Assembly (NCBI RefSeq): GCF_012910955.1
Contig: NZ_WTVQ01000047.1
Coordinates: forward strand, 1 to 34,728
Direction of reading: 5' to 3'
DNA from: Aromatoleum diolicum
Lineage (GTDB): Bacteria; Pseudomonadota; Gammaproteobacteria; Burkholderiales; Rhodocyclaceae
Length of the DNA stretch: 34,728 nucleotides
Shown here: in pieces, positions 15,700-24,201 of the stretch
Numbering within the stretch: the first letter of the stretch is position 1
Layout: every line of letters starts with the position of its first letter
The notes under the pieces: model-generated
What the model was told of the DNA's origin: nothing
Database searches by the model: none
Seen by the model: only the letters and a program-made list of their open reading frames with translations
Made by a program: the position numbers and the translations under genes

Positions 15700-17280
15700 T
15701 CAGGCGATGGCCAGTACCCGCAGTTCGTTCTTCATCACCTTGTTCGACGCATTGACCGGCAGCGCGCCGAAGAAGCGCACGAAGCGCGGCACCTTGTAGT
15801 TCGCCATGTGTTCGCGTGACCACGCGATCAGGCCCGGCTCGTCGAGCTCGTGGCCCGCCTTGAGGACCACGCAGGCGCAGCCCACCTCTCCCATGCGCTC
15901 GTCGGGAATGCCGATCACCGCCACCTGCGCGATGGACGGGTGCTGCGTGAGGGCCGCCTCGATCTCCGCCGGATAGCAGTTGAAGCCGCCGACGATGAAC
16001 ATGTCCTTGAGCCGGTCGGTGATGCGCAGGTAGCCGCGACCGTCGAGGGTGCCCACGTCGCCCGTGTGCAGCCAGCCTTCGGCGTCGATCGTCTCGGCGG
16101 TCGCGCCGGGATCCTCGAAGTAGCCTTTCATGACGTGGAAGCCACGCAGGCAGATTTCACCTGCCTCGCCCGCCGGCAAGGGCAGGTTCTCCGCGTCGAC
16201 GATGCGCACTTCGGTGCCGGGAATCACACGACCGCTCGTGCCGGCGACGGTCTCGGCGTCATCGGAGGGATCGCAGATCGTCGCCAGCCCGCCGCACTCG
16301 GTCAGCCCGTAGGCCGTCGTGACCACCGCGAAACCGAGCTCGTGGCGCATGCGCTTGATCAGGATCGGCGGGATCGTCGCCGCGCCCGTGACCGCGATGC
16401 GCAGGCTGCCCAGGTCGGTTTCGGCGAGCCGCGGATGCGCGAGCATCGACAGATACAGCGTCGGCGGCCCCGGCAACACCGTGATCCGGTCGGCCTCGAT
16501 ACGCCGGAAGACCTCTTCCGCGTCGAACACCGGGTGCGGCAGGATCGTCGCCCCGCCGATCAGGCAGGTCAGCCACCCGGCCTTGTAGCCGAAGGCGTGG
16601 AAGAAGGGATTGACGACGAGGTAGCGGTCTCCGGGCATGAGCGCGATCACCCGCGCGTATTCGCCGAACGCGCGCACGCATTGGCCGTGCGCGCTCATCA
16701 CTCCCTTCGGCTTTCCGGTCGTGCCGGAGGTGAACATCAGGTCGGACAAGTCGTCGGGCGCAACCGCCTCGGCCCGGGCGCGCGCGGTGGCCTCCGGTAC
16801 TTCGGCACCGCCGGCGATGAAGACATCCCAATCGCAGTCGACACCTCCGGGCGAGGCGCCACCGGGGAGCACGACGACGCGCTCCAGCGTCGCCGGGCGC
16901 AAGGGCGCCAGCATCGCCGGATAATCCACGCCGAGGAATGTCCCGACCACGAAGAGGACCCGCGCACGGCTGCGGCCGATGACGTCGGCAGCCTCGGCGC
17001 CCTTCATCCGCGTGTTGATCGGCACCATCACGGCGCCCGCACAATGCGCCCCCAATGCCGCCAGGATCCACTCGTGCCGGTTCGGCGCCCAGATCGCGAC
17101 GCGGTCGCCGGGCATGACGCCGTGCGCGATCAGCGCCCGGCTTACCGCGAGCACCCGCGCCGGCAAATCCGCGTAGTCGATGCAAACGGCACCGTCCTCG
17201 ATCGCCGTCCGCCCCGCATGGCGTCGCGCCGCCGCGAACAGGAGTGCCGGAATCGTGCTTGCGCCCACTTCGGTCGTCAT
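15700..17280 (-). CDS. AMP-forming acyl-CoA ligase, FadD3-like
   Basis: A 526-residue ANL-family ligase. The ATP P-loop [10 protein letters not shown] is at 184-193, YGLTE at 324-328, GWLHTGD at 402-408, the hinge [19 protein letters not shown] at about 423-441, and Lys514 (NKVMK) at the A10 catalytic-lysine position. It activates a carboxylate to its CoA thioester via an acyl-AMP. The overall look, including the hinge sequence and short C-terminus, resembles FadD3, the ligase for the steroid C/D-ring propionate HIP; that substrate is inference. It is the last gene of the minus-strand block and follows the KstD-like gene with a 4-bp gap. Confidence 0.85.
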   Translation of the reverse strand: MTTEVGASTIPALLFAAARRHAGRTAIEDGAVCIDYADLPARVLAVSRALIAHGVMPGDRVAIWAPNRHEWILAALGAHCAGAVMVPINTRMKGAEAADVIGRSRARVLFVVGTFLGVDYPAMLAPLRPATLERVVVLPGGASPGGVDCDWDVFIAGGAEVPEATARARAEAVAPDDLSDLMFTSGTTGKPKGVMSAHGQCVRAFGEYARVIALMPGDRYLVVNPFFHAFGYKAGWLTCLIGGATILPHPVFDAEEVFRRIEADRITVLPGPPTLYLSMLAHPRLAETDLGSLRIAVTGAATIPPILIKRMRHELGFAVVTTAYGLTECGGLATICDPSDDAETVAGTSGRVIPGTEVRIVDAENLPLPAGEAGEICLRGFHVMKGYFEDPGATAETIDAEGWLHTGDVGTLDGRGYLRITDRLKDMFIVGGFNCYPAEIEAALTQHPSIAQVAVIGIPDERMGEVGCACVVLKAGHELDEPGLIAWSREHMANYKVPRFVRFFGALPVNASNKVMKNELRVLAIA

Positions 17281-17284
17281 CGCT

Positions 17285-19000
17285 TCAACCTCGCTTGGCG
17301 GCCGCGATATGCATCGCAGCGACGTAGCCGAAGGTCATCGCGGGGCCGATCGTCGCCCCCGCGCCCGGATAGCCCGTGCCCATGACGGCGGACGAGCAGT
17401 TGCCCACGGCGTACAGTCCCGCGACCGGCGTGCCGTCGTCGCGCACCACCTGGGCATGCTCGTTGGTCAGCAGGCCGCCCTTGGTGCCGATGTCTCCGGC
17501 GTCGAGCCGCATGGCGTAGTACGGCCCCTTCGTGAGCGGTGCGAGGCAGGGATTCGGCTTGACGTTGGTATCGCCGTAGTAGCGGTCGAATGCATTGCCG
17601 CCGCGGGCGAACTCCGCATCCACGCCGGTGCGCGCATAGTCGTTCATGCGCAGCACCGTCTCTTCGAGCCCCTTCGCATCGACGCCGATCTGTGCGGCCA
17701 GCCCGCCCAGCGTGTCCGACTTCCAATAGACCGAATTGAGCCATTCCTTCCTCAGGCGGCTGTCGGGCATGATCTGCGACGGCATCAGCGGGCCCATCGC
17801 GTAATTGAAGCGGAAGTTCGCATCGAACACGACCCACGCGGGGATCGATTTCGCGCCGCTCCTTTCCTGGTCCTGGTACATCGCGTCGACGAACTCGAGG
17901 TAGGGCGCGGCCTCGTTTACGAAGCGCCGGCCCAGGCCGTTGACGACGATCGCCCCCGGAAACGCGCGCTCGGCAAACACGCCGCGCGGTTTTTCCTCCT
18001 TCGGCACGCGGATCGTCGGCGCCCACCACGCGCGATCGAGCAAGCCGGTGGCCGCACCGATCTTCATCCCCGCCTCGAGCGCCGCGCCGGTGTTGTTTCC
18101 CGGCGGCGTCGCGCTCCAGCCGGCCACCGTCGGCTTGGGCAGGTATTTGTCGCGCAGCGCCTGGCTTTGCTCGAAGCCGCCGGATGCAAAGACCACCCCC
18201 CGGCGCGCCTCGAGCACCATTTCCCGGCCTTCCCGCTGCACGCGGACACCGCGCGCGCGATCCCCATCCATGACCAGGTCGCGGAATTCGGTCTTCAGCC
18301 ACAGCGGCACCTTGCGATCCTGCAGCGAACGGCGCAGCGATGCGATCAGGGCCGTGCCGAGGGCGGCACGCCGGTCGAATTTCGACTTGCGGCGCCACGC
18401 GAGGTCCAGCTTGAAGCGCAGCATCAGCCCCAGCACCATCAGTCGCCACCCGAATTCACGCGACATCGCCTTGTGCGCCTGTCGCGCCGTCCAGGCGATC
18501 CTGCCCATAAGCAGGTTCGAGGGCGCGCCCTGGCGCAACGCGGCGAGATCGGTGCCGAGCACGCTGGTGTCGAAAAGCTCCGGGTCCAGCGTGCGCCCGC
18601 CGGGCAGCGAACCGGGCAGGTGCTGGTAGTAGTCGGGGTACTTCTCCGCCACTGCGTAACGCACACGGCTCCTGCTTTCGAGATATTTGATCATCTTCGG
18701 CGCATTGTCGAGATAGGCGCGCAGGCGCACCTCCTCCACGCAGCCGCCCGTCGCCGCCCTGAGATACTGGAGGGCCTTGTCGTAGCTGTCCTGGCCACCC
18801 TTCGCGGCGAAATGGTGGTTGTTGGGAATCCAGATCCCGCCGCCCGAGATCGACGAGGTGCCGCCGTACTTGTCGCTCTTTTCCACGACCAGCACCGAAA
18901 GCCCCTGATCGGCCGCCACCACCGCGGAAGCCATCGCTCCCGCGCCCGAGCCCACGACGATGACGTCGAACGCGGTCTGCTCCTGAACATCTTTCGCCAC
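17285..19000 (-). CDS. FAD-dependent 3-ketosteroid-delta1-dehydrogenase-like flavoprotein
   Basis: A 571-residue protein of the KstD/fumarate-reductase flavoprotein family. The FAD motif [10 protein letters not shown] is at 15-24, the Glu of VVEK at 40, and [13 protein letters not shown] follows at 49-61. Residues matching the KstD active site are Tyr367 in NEAAPY, and Tyr544 with Gly548 in GYPGAG (equivalents of Tyr318, Tyr487 and Gly491 of Rhodococcus KSTD1); YPDYY at 121-125 is where the fourth Tyr is expected. KstDs introduce a C1-C2 double bond into 3-ketosteroid ring A. A delta4-(5alpha)-dehydrogenase or another polycyclic ketone dehydrogenase is possible. The start is GTG at 19000 with GGAGGTG eight bases upstream; the open frame upstream of it is intergenic. 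Confidence 0.8.
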   Translation of the reverse strand: MAKDVQEQTAFDVIVVGSGAGAMASAVVAADQGLSVLVVEKSDKYGGTSSISGGGIWIPNNHHFAAKGGQDSYDKALQYLRAATGGCVEEVRLRAYLDNAPKMIKYLESRSRVRYAVAEKYPDYYQHLPGSLPGGRTLDPELFDTSVLGTDLAALRQGAPSNLLMGRIAWTARQAHKAMSREFGWRLMVLGLMLRFKLDLAWRRKSKFDRRAALGTALIASLRRSLQDRKVPLWLKTEFRDLVMDGDRARGVRVQREGREMVLEARRGVVFASGGFEQSQALRDKYLPKPTVAGWSATPPGNNTGAALEAGMKIGAATGLLDRAWWAPTIRVPKEEKPRGVFAERAFPGAIVVNGLGRRFVNEAAPYLEFVDAMYQDQERSGAKSIPAWVVFDANFRFNYAMGPLMPSQIMPDSRLRKEWLNSVYWKSDTLGGLAAQIGVDAKGLEETVLRMNDYARTGVDAEFARGGNAFDRYYGDTNVKPNPCLAPLTKGPYYAMRLDAGDIGTKGGLLTNEHAQVVRDDGTPVAGLYAVGNCSSAVMGTGYPGAGATIGPAMTFGYVAAMHIAAAKRG

Positions 19001-19139
19001 GCTTTCACCTCCGGAATGATCGTTTGAGGTGCGCACGGGGGAAATTCCTGTCGCATCGTCGTGTGCACCGAGTGTGACGAAATGATCCCGGTGAGCGGCC
19101 CGGGAATCATCGTCAATGCGGACTATGGAAGCGGCTTGT
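19001..19139. other. intergenic gap inside the minus-strand block
   Basis: 139 bp between the Fe-S oxidoreductase stop and the KstD-like start. It holds the strong ribosome site of the KstD-like gene. Because gaps elsewhere in this block are at most ~30 bp, a separate promoter for the KstD-ligase pair may lie here, but no consensus pair was seen. Confidence 0.35.
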
Positions 19140-21110
19140 TTAGGTCCGCGGGCGTGGCAGCGCATCCGCCACCAGCTCCGCGATGTCGAACACGCGCCGC
19201 TCGTCGCCATGCTTCGACGCGCTCGAAGTCAGCATCAGCAGACAGAACGAACACGAGGTCGCGACCTTGGCGGCGCCGGTGTCGACGGCTTCCTGCATGC
19301 GCACGTCGTTGATGCGTGCGGTGCCGCCCTTCCCGCCCCAGTAGTTGCCGCCGCCCGCGCCGCAGCAGAAGCTGTCCTTGCGGTTGCGCGGCATCTCGAT
19401 CAGTTGTCCGACGGCGGCGAGCGCGCGGCGGGGTTCGGTGACGATGTCGTTGTGGCGGGCGAGATAGCACGGGTCGTGGAAGGTGATCTTCTCGGCCTCG
19501 TCCCGCACGACGCGCAGGCGTCCCTCGGCGATGAGGGTGTCGATCAGCACGGAATGCGGGATGGTCTGCCAGTCGGCGCCGAGTTCGGGGTAGTAGCGGT
19601 CGAAGCTGTTGAAGCAGTGCGCGCACATCGTAATGACCTTCTGGATCTTCCTTTCGCGGAAGTCCTCGATGTTGGCCTGCGCCATCTCCACGAACTGCAT
19701 CTCGTTGCCAGCCATCTTCGCCGGGTCGCCAGTGCAGCGCGCTTCTTCCAGGATGCCGTAGGAGACCCCCGCGCTGTCGAGGATGCGGACCATCGCACGG
19801 GCGACTTCCTGCGCGCGTGGCTCGTAGACGACCGAGCAGCCGACCCAGAGCAGATACTCGGTCTTGCCGGCCTCGAAGAACGGCACCTCCAGCCCCTTGC
19901 GCCAGTCGTCCGCGCTCGCCGCGGTGCCCACGAAGGGGTGGCCACGCGATTCGAGGTTGCGATTCGCCATCGCCAGGGTATCCGGCATCTCCGAGCGGTC
20001 CATGACGAAGTGGCGGCGGAACTCCAGGATCGCCCCAGCCGGGCTGTTGCTCGCCGGGCACTCCTCGACGCAGGCCGCGCAGGTGGTGCAATCGAACACC
20101 GCCTCGAGGCCGATCTCGTCGATCAGTCCGGCGTCGTCGACACGTCCGTTGTCGAGCCAGGTCGCGCAGGTCGTCATGACCTTCTTCGGCGACAGCGCCT
20201 TGCCCGTCTGCGCCGCCGGGCACACCTCCTGGCAGCGGCCGCACCACAGGCAGGCGGAGAAATCGAGCAGGTTCTTGCGGCTCAGATCCGCGAGGCGAGC
20301 GGCGCCGAAAGTCAGCTCCGCGTCGTCCTCGGGTTCGGCGTCAAAATCGATCGGCGCGAGGTTGATGCCCGGCCGCGGATGCGCGAGCGCTGCATTCGCC
20401 GGCGCAAGAAGCATGTGCGACAAGGGGGTGCGCGCGATCAGTCCGATGAAGCCTACGCCCAGCACTGCGTGGAACCACCAGCCAAGATGTGCACCCAGAC
20501 CCGGCGCGGCAAGGTCCATGTTCCGCAGGGGAACGGCGAGCACCGTACCGAGGAACTCGCCCCGGCTTGCGACCTCGGGCATCGCCAGGCGCAGAGCCTC
20601 CGCCAGGAAGCCCGCGGCGATGGTCACCAGGAACAGCACCTCCATCGCGACGAAGCCGCTGCGCCGCCCGCCCGCGTCGAGACGTTGGAGCCCGATCACG
20701 CGCCGAGCGAGGAAGAAGGCGACGCCCACGAACATCAGGATGCCGGCGAACTCGCGGCCGAGTTCCATCACCAGGAACCCGAAGCGCCCCTCGTACACCG
20801 GCACGCCGATGAAGCTCAGGACGAAGGCCGCATGCCCGAAGATGGCGACGAGCGCCCCGCCGAACATCAACCCGTGGGCCAGCCCGGCGACCGGGCGCTT
20901 CTTCACGCGCGACGTGAGCAGTCCGCGCGAGACGAAGGCCTTCAGGTTCAATTGCCCGCGCCACCCGCCGACCGGCGCAGCGGCGGACGTCTGCGCCTTG
21001 CCCGCGCCGATCAGCGCGACACGGCGCCGCAGGCCGAGGAACACGCTGGAGAGCGCCGCGGCGATCAGGAGCGCGACGAAGACGTAATCGATGGCGGAAA
21101 TCACGGACAT
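19140..21110 (-). CDS. membrane cytochrome b/Fe-S oxidoreductase, ETF:(methyl)menaquinone oxidoreductase (EMO)-like
   Basis: A 656-residue protein. The N-terminal third has about five or six membrane segments (near 5-25, 78-102, 115-138, 155-175 and 212-235) with His residues (79, 93, 208, 214, 232) able to bind heme b as in NarI-type domains. Then come two [4Fe-4S] motifs: C287-x2-C290-x2-C293-x3-C297 and C341-x2-C344-x2-C347-x3-C351. The C-terminal half has two CCG (DUF224/HdrD-type) repeats, the second with CCGAGGG. This architecture is that of EMO proteins, which take electrons from reduced ETF and pass them to quinone in the inner membrane. With six ACAD genes and etfA nearby, that is the obvious role here. 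In a Gram-negative host it would replace or supplement the usual flavoprotein ETF-QO. Confidence 0.83.
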   Translation of the reverse strand: MSVISAIDYVFVALLIAAALSSVFLGLRRRVALIGAGKAQTSAAAPVGGWRGQLNLKAFVSRGLLTSRVKKRPVAGLAHGLMFGGALVAIFGHAAFVLSFIGVPVYEGRFGFLVMELGREFAGILMFVGVAFFLARRVIGLQRLDAGGRRSGFVAMEVLFLVTIAAGFLAEALRLAMPEVASRGEFLGTVLAVPLRNMDLAAPGLGAHLGWWFHAVLGVGFIGLIARTPLSHMLLAPANAALAHPRPGINLAPIDFDAEPEDDAELTFGAARLADLSRKNLLDFSACLWCGRCQEVCPAAQTGKALSPKKVMTTCATWLDNGRVDDAGLIDEIGLEAVFDCTTCAACVEECPASNSPAGAILEFRRHFVMDRSEMPDTLAMANRNLESRGHPFVGTAASADDWRKGLEVPFFEAGKTEYLLWVGCSVVYEPRAQEVARAMVRILDSAGVSYGILEEARCTGDPAKMAGNEMQFVEMAQANIEDFRERKIQKVITMCAHCFNSFDRYYPELGADWQTIPHSVLIDTLIAEGRLRVVRDEAEKITFHDPCYLARHNDIVTEPRRALAAVGQLIEMPRNRKDSFCCGAGGGNYWGGKGGTARINDVRMQEAVDTGAAKVATSCSFCLLMLTSSASKHGDERRVFDIAELVADALPRPRT

Positions 21111-21134
21111 GGCGAGCCCCTGACGAAACTGCGG

Positions 21135-22328
21135 TTAGCGCTTGAGGATCGCGGCGGTCGCGTTGCCGCCGAGTCCGTTGGTTTGGGCAAGCCCGACTTT
21201 CGCATCGGGCACCTGCCGCCCGCCGCTCTGGCCGCGCAATTGCCAGGTCAGCTCGGCGATCTGGAAGACGCCCATCGCCGTGGTCGCCTCGCCGAAGGAC
21301 ACGAAGCCGCCCGACGGATTGATCGGCATCTTCCCGGTGGGCGTCGTCTCGCCCGCTTCCAGCAGGCGCTCGGCCTCACCCGGCTCGCACAGGCCCCATT
21401 CCTCGGGGAAGGCGAGTTCGTAGTAGCACGTGTTGTCCTGCAACTCGGTGAAGCTGATGTCGCGCGGACCGATGCCCGAGGTTTCGAACGCGCGCATCAC
21501 GGCGGCCTTCGCTTCGGTATGGAAGCTCGGGCCTGACGGCACCGGGCCGGCGAGGCTGCGTGGCAGCGCGTCGTCGAAACCGATGGTCGCCACCGCGCTC
21601 GTCGCGACCGTGACCGGTTTCGACGTGAAGCGGCGCGCCATCGACTTCGAGCAGATCACCGCCGCGGCGGCACCGTTCGATACCGGGCAGATCTCGAACA
21701 GGCGCAGCGGATTGCTGACGTAGGGCGAAGCCAGCACCTCGTCCAGCGACACGGCCTTCTGAAAACGCGCGAAAGGATTGCTCTCGGAGCACTTGCGCGC
21801 CTTCACGGTGACCTGGGCCATCTGCGCCTCGGTGGTGCCGTAATCGAACATGCGCCGGCGCGCGAGCGTCGCCCAGAAGGACGGCCCCGGCATACCGACG
21901 CAGCGCTGGCGCAGGTACTCCGGATCGTTCGCATCCTCGACGCCCGAGGTCTGGATCATGCCCTTGGGCATCACCTCGCCGCCGACCACCAGCACGAGAT
22001 CGTGGATGCCGCCGGCGACCAGCGAATAGCCGATGTTGAAGGCGTTGCCTCCCGCGGCGCAGCCGGCCGAGAGGTTGTACACCGGGATCCCGGTGCAGCC
22101 CAGGTCCTCTACGATGTCATTGCCGTTGAGGCCCCAGCCCTTGCCTCCCGAGAAGCGAGAACTCGCGGCCGACACCGCCTGCACCTGCTTCCACGACACG
22201 CCGGCATCCTTCAGCGCCATGTCCACCGCATGGCGGCACAGCTCGGTGACGGACTTCTCCCCCACGATCGCATCGCCTGTCTTGCCAAAGCGATGCATCC
22301 CCACTCCCAGAACGACGACCTCTTGCAT
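21135..22328 (-). CDS. thiolase-superfamily protein (SCPx/Ltp type) with unusual active-site motifs
   Basis: A 397-residue thiolase-fold protein. The nucleophile region NLSAGCAAGG keeps Cys90. The usual GHPxGATG segment after NPSGG (337-341) reads GEATTAMG, so the catalytic His is replaced by Glu347. The C-terminal Cys loop reads TNGLGGN, and the HDxF segment reads LQDNT. It lies just downstream of a DUF35 gene; thiolase-DUF35 pairs are known as two-part beta-ketoacyl-CoA thiolases or, without Cys, as aldolases. It could be a specialised thiolase for a bulky substrate, or a C-C lyase. The start ATG at 22328 fits the first thiolase strand (EVVVLGVGMHRFG). Confidence 0.8.
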   Translation of the reverse strand: MQEVVVLGVGMHRFGKTGDAIVGEKSVTELCRHAVDMALKDAGVSWKQVQAVSAASSRFSGGKGWGLNGNDIVEDLGCTGIPVYNLSAGCAAGGNAFNIGYSLVAGGIHDLVLVVGGEVMPKGMIQTSGVEDANDPEYLRQRCVGMPGPSFWATLARRRMFDYGTTEAQMAQVTVKARKCSESNPFARFQKAVSLDEVLASPYVSNPLRLFEICPVSNGAAAAVICSKSMARRFTSKPVTVATSAVATIGFDDALPRSLAGPVPSGPSFHTEAKAAVMRAFETSGIGPRDISFTELQDNTCYYELAFPEEWGLCEPGEAERLLEAGETTPTGKMPINPSGGFVSFGEATTAMGVFQIAELTWQLRGQSGGRQVPDAKVGLAQTNGLGGNATAAILKR

Positions 22329-22342
22329 GATTCCCTCGCTGC

Positions 22343-22792
22343 TCAGAGCAGTTTGAATTTCCAGGACGTGAAGGCCTTGCCTTCCTCTTGGTGCACCGGC
22401 TCGATCACCAACCGCACGCGCGCACCGACGCGCATCGCCTCGACCGCATCCGTCATCTGCCCGACCACGCGCAGGCCGCTGTCCAGATCGACGACCCCGA
22501 TCGCATACGGCACGAAGGGCTTGTCGTAGCGGTGCGGCGGCGGCGGCGGAAAGTCGGCCACTGAATAACTCCACAGCACGCCTTCGCCGCCGAACGAGCA
22601 GGGCTCGATCTTCGATTCCGCGCAGTCCGGGTTGCGGCAGTGCGCCACCTTGGGGAAATACGGGGTATTGCAGGTCGTGCATCGGGCCCCGTGCAGGCTT
22701 GCGCCGCCTTCGTCCGAAAACAGCCCCGCAACGCAGGGTTCGCGCAGCGCGGCCTGGTTGCCGATGTCGTTCATCGCGTCGCGCTCCGTCAT
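22343..22792 (-). CDS. DUF35 OB-fold zinc protein, thiolase partner
   Basis: A 149-residue protein with an N-terminal zinc-ribbon (C38-x2-C41 and C52-x4-C57, in [14 protein letters not shown]...HCRNPDC) followed by an OB-fold with [14 protein letters not shown] and ending in a WKFKLL strand. Stand-alone DUF35 proteins bind acyl-CoA and form obligate complexes with SCPx-type thiolases, as in BbsA-BbsB or ChsH2-Ltp2. The thiolase-type partner is the next gene, 14 bp downstream. Its start ATG overlaps the etfA stop as ATGA, pointing to translational coupling. The second half of the zinc site has a longer Cys spacing than usual. Confidence 0.84.
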   Translation of the reverse strand: MTERDAMNDIGNQAALREPCVAGLFSDEGGASLHGARCTTCNTPYFPKVAHCRNPDCAESKIEPCSFGGEGVLWSYSVADFPPPPPHRYDKPFVPYAIGVVDLDSGLRVVGQMTDAVEAMRVGARVRLVIEPVHQEEGKAFTSWKFKLL

Positions 22793-23745
22793 GCCTGCGC
22801 CGCCTTGATGAGTTCGGGAAGGATCTCCAGGCAGTCGCCCACTACGCCGTAGTGCGCATAACGGAAGATCGACGCATCCGGATCCTTGTTGATCGCGACG
22901 ATGGTCTTCGCCGCGGAGCAGCCGGCCATGTGCTGGCTCGCGCCGGAGATGCCCACCGCGACATACAGCGCCGGGCGCGTGATCTTGCCGGTGAGGCCCA
23001 CCTGATGCGACGAGTCGATCCAGCCGTCATCGACGATGGCGCGCGAGCCGCCCCACATGCCGCCGAGGGCCGCCGCCGTTTCCTTGACCATCTCGAAGTT
23101 CTGCTTGTTGCCGAGTCCGCGGCCACCCGAGACGATGATCTCCGCATCCTCCAGGCGCGCCTCGCTGACCTGCGGCGACGAAATCACCGCGAAGTGTTCG
23201 GTCGTCGCGGTTCCGCCCAGGGTCACCTGGTGCCGCGTGACGGCAGTCGGCGTAGCAGCGGGAACGGCGAGGATGGAGGTCGTTATCACCGACAGCACCG
23301 CCGCCGGTCCCGCGACCTCGTACACGACGTGCGTATCGCCGCCGAACGCGGTTGCCGTGACCTGCAAGCCTTCACCAGCGGGCACCGCATCGAACACGTT
23401 TGCCACCACCGGCAGGCCCAGGCGTCCGGCCAGGCGCACCGCGATCGCCCGCGACTCGGCGCCCTGGTTGAAGAGCACCGCGCGCGGGCCCGTCTGGCGG
23501 CAGTACTCGGCCAGCGCCGCGACCAGGCCATCCGCGCCAGCCAGCGCACTGCCGTCGCCTTCGGCGCCGTCGAGGCGATTAACGCCGTACTTCGCCGCGA
23601 TTTCGGTGGCGGCCGCGGCCGCCTGGCCGAGCACGAGCCAGCGCAGTTCTGCGCCCGCCTCCGTGGCGAGCTTGCGCGCCAGCGTCAGCGCCTCCCCGGT
23701 TCCGCCTTCGATGGCGTCACCCCATGAACACAGCACAACGGCCAT
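22789..23745 (-). CDS. etfA: electron transfer flavoprotein alpha subunit
   Basis: A 318-residue EtfA. The N-terminal domain (1-~185) starts [14 protein letters not shown]. The C-terminal FAD domain carries GGRGLG, then [31 protein letters not shown] and [11 protein letters not shown], the full FAD-binding set, including the Arg of the SRA segment. It should accept electrons from the acyl-CoA dehydrogenases and hand them to the membrane Fe-S oxidoreductase at 19140-21110. EtfA normally works with EtfB, which is absent from the window. The start at 23745 has AAGGAG eight bases upstream. It is the first gene of this minus-strand block and overlaps the DUF35 gene by 4 bp. Confidence 0.92.
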   Translation of the reverse strand: MAVVLCSWGDAIEGGTGEALTLARKLATEAGAELRWLVLGQAAAAATEIAAKYGVNRLDGAEGDGSALAGADGLVAALAEYCRQTGPRAVLFNQGAESRAIAVRLAGRLGLPVVANVFDAVPAGEGLQVTATAFGGDTHVVYEVAGPAAVLSVITTSILAVPAATPTAVTRHQVTLGGTATTEHFAVISSPQVSEARLEDAEIIVSGGRGLGNKQNFEMVKETAAALGGMWGGSRAIVDDGWIDSSHQVGLTGKITRPALYVAVGISGASQHMAGCSAAKTIVAINKDPDASIFRYAHYGVVGDCLEILPELIKAAQA

Positions 23746-23836
23746 AGCGAGGACTCCTTGATTAATGCGACCCATTGACGAATCGCCATCCCGAATTGAG
23801 CGCGATATTTCCGTACGATCCATCGCAAATGAAAAT

Positions 23837-23852
23837 TTCGGCAATATCCGAA
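23837..23852. repeat. inverted repeat TTCGG-N6-CCGAA (possible operator)
   Basis: Five-base arms with a six-base AT-rich spacer (CAATAT), about 90 bp upstream of the etfA start. Symmetry and location would suit a dimeric repressor, but no second identical copy was found. Confidence 0.3.
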
Positions 23853-23983
23853 TGACGGCAATAAGCGAATATCGGAAGAATCGACTCTTCTCCGGAACCC
23901 AGTCTAATTTGCCCATTACCTTCGCACCGGCCCTCTTCGAATCAGATGGGGCCTTTGCCAATTCATTTCCGGCCAGCCCGCAA

Positions 23984-24002
23984 ACCCTTATTTAGCAAGG
24001 GT
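23984..24002. repeat. hairpin ACCCTT-loop-AAGGGT
   Basis: Six-base perfect arms with a seven-base loop (ATTTAGC). There is no T-run on either side, so it is not a standard terminator; it may be an operator or a weak transcript boundary between the divergent units. Confidence 0.3.
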
Positions 24003-24031
24003 CTCACGGCACAAATCATGGACGCACTTCG

Positions 24032-24047
24032 GCGCGCATTAGCGCGC
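24032..24047. repeat. inverted repeat GCGCGC-ATTA-GCGCGC
   Basis: Perfect six-base arms with a four-base loop. Because each arm is itself self-complementary, part of the symmetry may be chance in GC-rich DNA. Confidence 0.3.
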
Positions 24048-24137
24048 GATGGCCTCATCCGACATTCCTGCGTCCACTTCCGAACTGCCGCCGGCCCGCG
24101 GCGAAAAAACCCGGCAATTAGAATCCATTCATCGAAT

Positions 24138-24149
24138 CGGAACATTCCG
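24138..24149. repeat. inverted repeat CGGAA-CA-TTCCG (possible operator)
   Basis: Five-base arms with a two-base spacer, centred about 58 bp upstream of the first ATG of the plus-strand operon, a position suited to control of that operon. Confidence 0.3.
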
Positions 24150-24201
24150 GTCAATTGCCGAATGCAGTCCGGTTTTCCAAATACCTCAATCGGAGGCAGT
24201 G

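Larger units (their letters stand above)
23746..24201. promoter_or_regulatory. 456-bp divergent intergenic region with several inverted repeats
   Basis: The largest non-coding stretch in the catabolic part, distinctly AT-richer than its surroundings, separating the etfA block (minus) from the plus-strand operon. It must contain promoters in both directions. Four short inverted repeats are listed separately. No regulator gene or small ORF with a credible ribosome site was found within it. Confidence 0.6.

Noticed and set aside
17180-19027. 615-codon plus-strand open frame opposite the KstD-like gene
   Set aside because: Antisense shadow; the minus strand carries FAD and active-site motifs.
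19001-19210. 70-codon upstream extension of the KstD-like gene
   Set aside because: GTG 19000 has GGAGGTG upstream and starts just before the FAD strand; the extension overlaps the end of the Fe-S oxidoreductase gene.
19116-21536. 806-codon plus-strand open frame
   Set aside because: Lies opposite the Fe-S oxidoreductase gene, whose cysteine motifs and membrane segments are unmistakable; the plus frame has low-complexity composition.
23746-23961. 72-codon upstream extension of etfA
   Set aside because: The extension lies in AT-rich regulatory DNA, and a good ribosome site precedes ATG 23745, which matches the normal EtfA N-terminus.
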